DNA from: a bacterium UBP3_UBA1247
GTDB lineage: Bacteria; UBA3054
DNA length: 7,179 bases
Assembly (NCBI GenBank): GCA_002308555.1
Contig: DBWD01000157.1
Coordinates: 1-7,179 of the forward strand
Direction: 5' to 3'
Shown: in pieces, positions 1-5,016 of the stretch
Numbering within the stretch: position 1 is the stretch's first letter
Layout of the letters: each line of letters begins with the position of its first letter
Made by a program: the position numbers and the translations under genes
The notes under the pieces: generated by a model
Told to the model about the DNA's origin: nothing
What the model saw: the letters and a program-made list of their open reading frames with translations, nothing else
Databases searched by the model: none

Positions 1-555
1 ATCGACGCCGCGGTCTTCGACAGGCCGAGCCTGGACTTTTTCGCCGCGCTCTATAAGGATTCCTTCGTGGTGCTCCCGGAAGACCTGGCCGAGGGACACG
101 TGGCCGTGGCCTCTTCCCAGCAGAAAAAAGACCTGATGAGGGAAGTCAACGCTTTCATCAAGCAGTACAAGGAAGACGGCACCTACGAGGAAATGTACAA
201 GCGCTGGGTCAAGAAGCCCCATTCCGAGATGCCGAAAATAAAGGAGCCCAAGGAACCGAAGGGGACCCTGCGGTTCGCCACGGAGGTTAGGAACGTGCCC
301 ATGAACTTCCGGAATGAGAACGGCGAACTCGCGGGCTTCAACATCGAGTTCATCAAAAGGCTCGCCCTTTACCTGAACGTCAAGGCCGACATCGTGGTCA
401 TGGAATACAACGACCTTTACGAGGCGGCGGGCACCGGCAGGATCGACCTGGCGGTGGCCAGCATGGACGTCATGGAAAACATGAAGAAAGTCATACTTTT
501 CAGCGACGAGTACATCGACTGCCCCGTGGCCGTCCTGGTCCGCAAGGAAAAATAA
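1..555 (+). CDS. Solute-binding protein (SBP_bac_3-like), 3' end, with a terminal half domain
   Basis: The frame is open from base 1, so this is the C-terminal 184 residues of a longer protein; the GTG at 67 is internal, not a start. Residues 1-73 match the end of a family 3 periplasmic solute-binding domain, including IDAAVFD and the closing helices with KEDGTYEEMYKRWV. A Lys/Pro/Glu-rich linker (about 74-87) follows. Residues 88-184 then begin a second domain of the same family: GTLRFATE, PMNFRNENGELAGFNIEF, a GRIDLAVASM segment, and FSDEYIDCPVAVLV at the hinge. The protein stops there, so the second lobe and the return to lobe 1 are missing. Family members bind amino acids or similar small solutes outside the cytoplasmic membrane. 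The signal peptide, if any, lies outside the window. The family assignment is firm; the ligand is unknown. Confidence 0.85.
   Translation: MDAAVFDRPSLDFFAALYKDSFVVLPEDLAEGHVAVASSQQKKDLMREVNAFIKQYKEDGTYEEMYKRWVKKPHSEMPKIKEPKEPKGTLRFATEVRNVPMNFRNENGELAGFNIEFIKRLALYLNVKADIVVMEYNDLYEAAGTGRIDLAVASMDVMENMKKVILFSDEYIDCPVAVLVRKEK
262..552 (+). other. Half solute-binding domain (first part of lobe 1 only)
   Basis: This segment holds about 97 residues with the order of motifs found in the first half of a family 3 solute-binding domain. It ends with VAVLVRKEK and a TAA stop at the point where the chain normally crosses into lobe 2. A full domain is about 220 residues. The next gene starts one base after the stop, so no remnant of the second half lies downstream. 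In my alignment by eye, the position usually holding the Arg that binds the ligand carboxylate (in a TPERAK-like motif) is Met161, within MENMKK. Confidence 0.7.
544..548 (+). promoter_or_regulatory. Ribosome binding site for the sulfotransferase-like gene
   Basis: AAGGA lies eight bases before the ATG at 557. It sits inside the last codons of the upstream gene, which supports translation of the second gene from the same transcript. Confidence 0.7.
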
Positions 556-556
556 A

Positions 557-1159
557 ATGGCTTTCCTTTCGTTTTTGAAAAATATTGTCGCTCCCGAGAT
601 CACGGTGGTCTCCGGGCTTCCGCGCTCCGGGACCTCCATGATGATGAAGATGCTGGAAGCCGGGGGAATACCGCCTCTCCAGGACAACATCAGGACCGCG
701 GACGAGGACAACCCCAAGGGCTACTACGAATTCGAGCGGGTGAAAAAACTTCCCAAGGACACCGCCTGGCTTCCCGAGGCGAAAGGGAAGGCGGTCAAGA
801 TCATCGCCCTGCTTCTCACCAAGCTGCCCCTGAAGGGCTACCGCTACAAGGTGCTCTTCATGCGCCGGGATATCGAGGAAATACTGGCCTCCCAAAAGCG
901 GATGCTGGTGCGCCGGGGCGAAGCCACGGACAAAGTTTCCGACGAGGAGATGATCACGACGTACCACCGGCACTTGAGCGAGGTCATGGGTTTCCTGGAC
1001 GCCAATCCATGCTTCACCGTCCTTTTCGTCAACTACAACGACCTGATGCGCGCCCCCGCCGACTGGGTCCCCAGGATAAACGCTTTCGTGGGCGGCAAGC
1101 TCGACGAGGAGGCCATGAAGGCCGTTGTCGATCCCAACCTTTACCGCAACCGCCGCTGA
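557..1159 (+). CDS. Sulfotransferase-like P-loop protein
   Basis: A 200-residue protein with the sulfotransferase-type nucleotide loop GLPRSGTS at residues 20-27, followed by ADEDNPKGYYEFE (48-60). A second motif, FMRRDIEEILASQ (101-113), carries the Arg and Ser expected to bind the 3'-phosphate of PAPS. Family enzymes move a sulfonate group from PAPS to a hydroxyl or amine acceptor. The length and the VDPNLYRNRR ending resemble a compact bacterial group I recall as annotated 'sulfotransferase family protein', so it is probably complete and not truncated. No signal peptide or membrane helix is evident, which suggests the cytoplasm. It starts one base after the upstream stop and lies just before the exporter genes. 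The acceptor cannot be inferred, and enzyme activity is assumed from the family, not shown. Confidence 0.85.
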   Translation: MAFLSFLKNIVAPEITVVSGLPRSGTSMMMKMLEAGGIPPLQDNIRTADEDNPKGYYEFERVKKLPKDTAWLPEAKGKAVKIIALLLTKLPLKGYRYKVLFMRRDIEEILASQKRMLVRRGEATDKVSDEEMITTYHRHLSEVMGFLDANPCFTVLFVNYNDLMRAPADWVPRINAFVGGKLDEEAMKAVVDPNLYRNRR

Positions 1160-1165
1160 CCTTTT

Positions 1166-2944
1166 ATGCCTCCACACATTCACGGCGGATCCCAGGGTGA
1201 CAAGATAACCAAGGCGGGCATGAAGATATTGCTGGGCTACGTCTGGCAATACCGCTACCGCTTCCTCATAGGCGTCATTGGCCTGGCCTGCATCGACATG
1301 GCGGTTTTACTTATGCCGCGCTTCATCGGGCAGGCCTTCGACGCTTTGTCCGACGGCACGGCCACCAGGGAGCTCCTTACGAGACTATGCCTGACCATGA
1401 TCGGCATCATGACCTGCGGCATCTTCTTCCGCTTTTTGTGGCGCTACTGTTTTTCCGGCGTGGGCCTGAAAATAAACCGCGACCTGAGGCAGCGGATCTT
1501 CGACCATCTGCAGACCATGCCGCCAGAGTATTTCGACAAGCACAGGGTGGGCGACCTTACCGCGCACATGACCAACGACGTGCAGGCGGTGGAGCACTCC
1601 GTGGCCTTCGGCATGCTGGCGGGGGCGGACTCCCTGGTCATGGGCAGCGCCATCATCGTGCTGATGCTGACGGAAAACTGGAAGCTGGCGCTTCTGGTGC
1701 TCATTCCCGCGCCCATAATCATGGTGGTGGTCAGGATAATCGGCCGGCAGATAAGAGTACTCTTCGGCAATGTCCAGGAGGCCTTCTCCGCCATGAACGA
1801 AAGAGCCCAGGAGATCTTCGCCGGCATCATGGTGGTCAAGGCCTACGGCGACGAGGAAGCCTCCCTTGATTCCTTCGGCAAAGAGGGGAGAGCCTACGTG
1901 GACAACAGCATCGCCCTGGTCAGGAAGTGGGCCATGATGGGCCCGCTGATCATGGTGGTCTCAAACCTCTGCATGGCGCTTTTGCTGTGGTTCGGCGGGA
2001 AAAGGATCATCATGGGCGAGATGCCCCTGGGCACCTTCACGAAATTCTACATGTACCTTGGGACCATGACCTGGCCCATGATCGCCATCAGCGAAGTCAT
2101 CAACCACCTGGAGAGAGGATGCGCCAGCTCGGAGAGGATCCAGACCATCCTGGACGAGGAGAGCGTCATCAAGGACGGCAAAGAAAAGGTGGAGGGGCAG
2201 ACCATCCTGGAAGTCAGGGACCTCACCTACAAGTATCCCGGCGCCGTTAAGAACGCCCTGGAAAACATCACCTGCCACGTGGCGGAAGGTGAGACCCTGG
2301 GCATCGTGGGCAGGACCGGATGCGGCAAGACGACCTTGGTGGACCTTTGCATGCGCCTTTATTCGCCGCCCAAGGGAACGGTCCTGCTGAACGGCAGGGA
2401 CGTTTCGGAATACAAGCTGGACGAGCTGAGGGGCGTCTTCGGCTACGTTCCCCAGGAGCCCTTCCTCTTCAGCATGACCATCAAGGACAACATCCGCTTC
2501 GCCAGGCCTGAAATGGACGACGAGGAAGTCGTCTACTGGGCCAAGAAAGCCTTCATCCATGAGGATATCATGCGCTTCAAGGACGGCTACGACACCTGGG
2601 TGGGAGAGAGAGGCGTCACCTTGTCCGGCGGACAGAAACAGAGGATCGCCATCGCCAGGGCCCTGTCCTTGAGACCCAGGATACTGGTCCTGGACGACGC
2701 CCTTTCCGCGGTGGACGCGGAGACCGAGAGCGAGATCCTGAAGGAGCTTGGAACTTTGAGAGGAGGCGCCACCAACATCATAATAGCGCACCGCCTCTCC
2801 GCCGTGAAGAACGCCGACCGCACCATCGTTCTGAACAACGGGAAAATAGAGGACATCGGCACCCACGAGGAGCTGAAGGAACGCTCGCCCTATTATAAGG
2901 AGCTCTATATGCTTCAGAGCGCCGTCATCGAGGAGGGGAAATGA
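1166..2944 (+). CDS. ABC exporter half-transporter, subunit A (MdlA/BmrC-like, degenerate Walker B)
   Basis: A membrane domain fused to an ATPase, 592 residues from ATG 1166 or 574 from ATG 1220. The latter has the better ribosome site and starts MKILLGYVWQYRYRF, a usual beginning for this family. Six membrane helices lie within about residues 33-310 and the nucleotide-binding domain within about 346-592. Numbered from 1166: Walker A GRTGCGKTT 382-390 (K388), Q-loop Q430, signature LSGGQ 486-490, Walker B ILVLDD 506-511, D-loop SAVD 514-517, switch H542. The catalytic Glu after Walker B is Asp511 (LDDALSAVD, as in MdlA). This predicts a non-hydrolytic ATP site on this subunit, while its intact signature completes the active site of the partner. 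It overlaps the next gene by four bases (ATGA). It sits in the cytoplasmic membrane and probably exports lipophilic or drug-like compounds; the substrate is unknown. Confidence 0.93.
   Translation: MPPHIHGGSQGDKITKAGMKILLGYVWQYRYRFLIGVIGLACIDMAVLLMPRFIGQAFDALSDGTATRELLTRLCLTMIGIMTCGIFFRFLWRYCFSGVGLKINRDLRQRIFDHLQTMPPEYFDKHRVGDLTAHMTNDVQAVEHSVAFGMLAGADSLVMGSAIIVLMLTENWKLALLVLIPAPIIMVVVRIIGRQIRVLFGNVQEAFSAMNERAQEIFAGIMVVKAYGDEEASLDSFGKEGRAYVDNSIALVRKWAMMGPLIMVVSNLCMALLLWFGGKRIIMGEMPLGTFTKFYMYLGTMTWPMIAISEVINHLERGCASSERIQTILDEESVIKDGKEKVEGQTILEVRDLTYKYPGAVKNALENITCHVAEGETLGIVGRTGCGKTTLVDLCMRLYSPPKGTVLLNGRDVSEYKLDELRGVFGYVPQEPFLFSMTIKDNIRFARPEMDDEEVVYWAKKAFIHEDIMRFKDGYDTWVGERGVTLSGGQKQRIAIARALSLRPRILVLDDALSAVDAETESEILKELGTLRGGATNIIIAHRLSAVKNADRTIVLNNGKIEDIGTHEELKERSPYYKELYMLQSAVIEEGK
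1211..1218 (+). promoter_or_regulatory. Candidate ribosome binding site favouring the internal start at 1220
   Basis: AAGGCGGG precedes the in-frame ATG at 1220, with AAGG five bases upstream of it. The upstream ATG at 1166 is preceded by a pyrimidine-rich stretch (GACCTTTT) without a recognisable Shine-Dalgarno sequence. This makes 1220 a plausible true start of the first exporter gene. Confidence 0.45.
2930..2938 (+). promoter_or_regulatory. Strong ribosome binding site and ATGA overlap between exporter subunits
   Basis: GAGGAGGGG lies just before ATG 2941, whose last bases form the TGA stop of subunit A. The strong site with an ATGA junction fits coupled translation and equal production of the two subunits. 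Confidence 0.8.
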
Positions 2945-5007
2945 GTCACGATCATCATGATTTTGATTCGGAAGCCCAGTATAAAAGCGGCTTTGATATA
3001 AGCTATATCAGGCGCTTTTTGGGCTACGCCTCTCCCCAGAAGCTCTACATCTTCCTGGCGCTGCTCTTTCTGGCGCTTTCTTCGGCCACCCAGCTCATCA
3101 CGCCGAACATCTACAGGAAGAGCATAGACAACTATCTCGTTCCCCTCTACACCTTCGTAAAGCCCGATCAGGAAGTCCTAGATAAATATCCCGAACTATC
3201 CGAAGTTTCCATCAAGGCCGGCGGCGACACGCTGGTCGCGCCCATGAGCTTCCTGGAAAAGAACAAGGATATCAGCGATTCCATAAAGAACAAGGGCGAG
3301 AACCACTACGTCTTCCCCGAAGCGGATTATGACGGGACCCACGGCTTCGTCTACGGCGGCAACTGGTTCGTGCCGGACAGCCAGTTCGCGGACATCGACC
3401 CAACGCTGCTGACGAAAATAAGGGGCAAGGACCTCTCCGGACTGAAGAGGATGTTCTGCTACTTCCTCATCGTGCTGGCTCTGCACGCCTTCGCCGACTA
3501 CTTCCACCGCCTGACCCTTGAGATCGCCAGCCAGAGGACGATGTACTCCCTGAGGATGGCTTTGTTCAAGCACCTCCAGAGCCTTTCCGTCTCGCTCTAC
3601 AACAGGACGCCCATAGGCAAGCTCGTCACCAGGGTCACCAACGACATCGAGGCCATCAACTCCATGCTCTCCACGGTGGCCGTCCAGATGCTGGCTTCCG
3701 CCGGCATGTTCATCGGCTCCCTGATAATCGTCCTGTACATCAACTGGAAACTCACCCTGGTTTCCCTGACCGTCTTGCCCTTCTGCGTGGTCATAACCAT
3801 CGTCTTCAGGCTCATCGTCAGGAAAGTGCACAGGGAGCTGAGAAGGATACTGGCCAAAATAAACGGCGTCTTGACGGAGGAATTCTCCGGCATCAAGATG
3901 ATCCAAAGCTTCAACCAGCAGAAGCGCAGGAGGGAAGAGTTCGCGGAAGTGAACGCCTCCTACTACAAGGCCGGCTTTAAGAACGTCATCTGCATGGGCG
4001 TCTTCGGGCCCATTCTTGACCTCATCCGCCACTTCGGCACCGCGCTCATCATACTCTACGGCGGCATCTGCGTTCTGAAGGGCGACCTGACCCTGGGCTC
4101 GCTCATGGCCTTCATCACTTACTTCGGCCATCTCTGCAATCCCTTGATGCAGATATCCAACCAGATCACGCAGCTGCAGAGCAGCCTGGCGGCCTCGGAA
4201 AGGATCTTCACGCTCCTCGACACCGAAAACGAAGTGGCCCAGCCGGAAGATCCGGTCGTCGTCGCCGACCCCAAGGGCGAAGTGGAATTCCAGAACGTGG
4301 ACTTCTCCTACATCGAGGGCGAGCAGGTCTTGAAAGACGTCTCCTTCAAGATCGAGCCCGGCAAGAGCATCGCCATCGTGGGGCCCACCGGCGCCGGCAA
4401 GTCCTCCCTCATAAACTTGGTTTGCCGCTTCTACGACGCCAACAAGGGCCAGGTGCTGCTGGACGGCGTGAACGTCAGGGAATGGTCCAACGAGGAACTG
4501 AGAAAGCACATCTCCATCGTCTTGCAGGGCACCTTCGTCTTCAGCCGCTCCATCTATGAGAACATCGCCCTTGGCGATCCCACCATCACCAGGGAGAAAG
4601 CCATCAAAGCTGCCGAGACGGTCTGCGCCAACCTCTTCATAGAAAAACTGCCCCACGGCTACGACGAAGTGATGGCCGAGCGGGGCGCCACGCTCTCCGC
4701 CGGGGAAAAACAGCTGCTTTGCTTCGCCAGGGCCCTGGCTCACGATCCGAGGATACTGATCCTGGACGAAGCCACCAGCAACGTGGACCCGGCCACCGAG
4801 CATCTCATCCAGGACGCCATCGACAAGCTGATGATCGGCCGCACCTCCATGATCGTGGCCCACCGTCTCAGCACCATCCACAAGGTGGACGAGATCTTCG
4901 TCCTGGACAACGGCAAGATAATCGAAAGGGGCAGCCACGCGGAACTGATGGCCAAGAAAGGCGCCTACTACGACCTCTATCTCCTGCAGTTCAGCCGCAG
5001 GATCTGA
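2941..5007 (+). CDS. ABC exporter half-transporter, subunit B (MdlB/BmrD-like, with extracytoplasmic insert)
   Basis: A 688-residue membrane-ATPase fusion, about 100 residues longer than usual half-transporters. Helix 1 is near 35-55 and helix 2 near 170-192; between them lies a polar, helix-free insert (about 66-165) that should face outward. The ATPase domain spans about 432-688: Walker A GPTGAGKSS 481-489 (K487), Q-loop Q529, divergent signature LSAGE 585-589, Walker B ILILDE 605-610 with catalytic Glu610, D-loop SNVD 613-616, switch H641. It therefore supplies the hydrolytic Walker motifs, while its altered signature faces the degenerate site of subunit A. The length, insert and motif pattern resemble BmrD of Bacillus, which pairs with BmrC in multidrug export. 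The N-terminus is His/Asp-rich (MSHDHHDFD). Substrate and regulation are not visible; no promoter separates it from the upstream genes. Confidence 0.93.
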   Translation: MSHDHHDFDSEAQYKSGFDISYIRRFLGYASPQKLYIFLALLFLALSSATQLITPNIYRKSIDNYLVPLYTFVKPDQEVLDKYPELSEVSIKAGGDTLVAPMSFLEKNKDISDSIKNKGENHYVFPEADYDGTHGFVYGGNWFVPDSQFADIDPTLLTKIRGKDLSGLKRMFCYFLIVLALHAFADYFHRLTLEIASQRTMYSLRMALFKHLQSLSVSLYNRTPIGKLVTRVTNDIEAINSMLSTVAVQMLASAGMFIGSLIIVLYINWKLTLVSLTVLPFCVVITIVFRLIVRKVHRELRRILAKINGVLTEEFSGIKMIQSFNQQKRRREEFAEVNASYYKAGFKNVICMGVFGPILDLIRHFGTALIILYGGICVLKGDLTLGSLMAFITYFGHLCNPLMQISNQITQLQSSLAASERIFTLLDTENEVAQPEDPVVVADPKGEVEFQNVDFSYIEGEQVLKDVSFKIEPGKSIAIVGPTGAGKSSLINLVCRFYDANKGQVLLDGVNVREWSNEELRKHISIVLQGTFVFSRSIYENIALGDPTITREKAIKAAETVCANLFIEKLPHGYDEVMAERGATLSAGEKQLLCFARALAHDPRILILDEATSNVDPATEHLIQDAIDKLMIGRTSMIVAHRLSTIHKVDEIFVLDNGKIIERGSHAELMAKKGAYYDLYLLQFSRRI
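3136..3435 (+). other. Extracytoplasmic insert domain in exporter subunit B
   Basis: Residues about 66-165 of subunit B are polar, with several aromatic and glycine residues (for example HGFVYGGNWFVPD), and contain no membrane helix. They sit between helix 1 and helix 2, where most half-transporters have a short loop. From recall, BmrD of Bacillus subtilis has an extra extracellular domain in this part of the protein; similarity in sequence was not tested. Confidence 0.7.
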
Positions 5008-5016
5008 CAAAAACTA
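5008..5016. other. Nine-base convergent gap without a visible terminator
   Basis: The stop of exporter subunit B (TGA, 5005-5007) and the stop of the minus-strand helicase gene (TAA, read from 5019 to 5017) are separated by nine A/T-rich bases. I see no hairpin followed by a T run for either strand here, so each transcript probably runs into the opposite gene before ending. Confidence 0.6.

Noticed and set aside
67..69. GTG as the start of a complete short gene for the binding protein
   Set aside because: The frame is open to base 1, and the residues before it (IDAAVFDRPS) already match the family, so the gene begins upstream of the window.
500..1249. A 249-codon minus-strand open frame opposite the sulfotransferase-like gene
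   Set aside because: It mirrors a coding gene with clear motifs, has no family resemblance, and crosses gene junctions on the other strand.
1961..2866. A 301-codon minus-strand open frame opposite exporter subunit A
   Set aside because: It is antisense to the conserved ATPase domain, where the plus-strand motifs are unmistakable.
2951..2960. Small palindrome (ATCATGAT) near the start of subunit B
   Set aside because: Too short, inside coding sequence and without a matching operator context; expected by chance.
2941..2967. His/Asp-rich start of exporter subunit B (MSHDHHDFD) as a metal-binding site
   Set aside because: It is too short and lacks a recognised metal-site pattern; such polar N-termini are common before membrane domains.
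3196..5010. A 604-codon minus-strand open frame opposite exporter subunit B
   Set aside because: It lies entirely over the well-supported exporter gene, is low-complexity (rich in Asp, Val, Gly, Glu, His), and has no recognisable domain. It is a shadow produced by codon bias.
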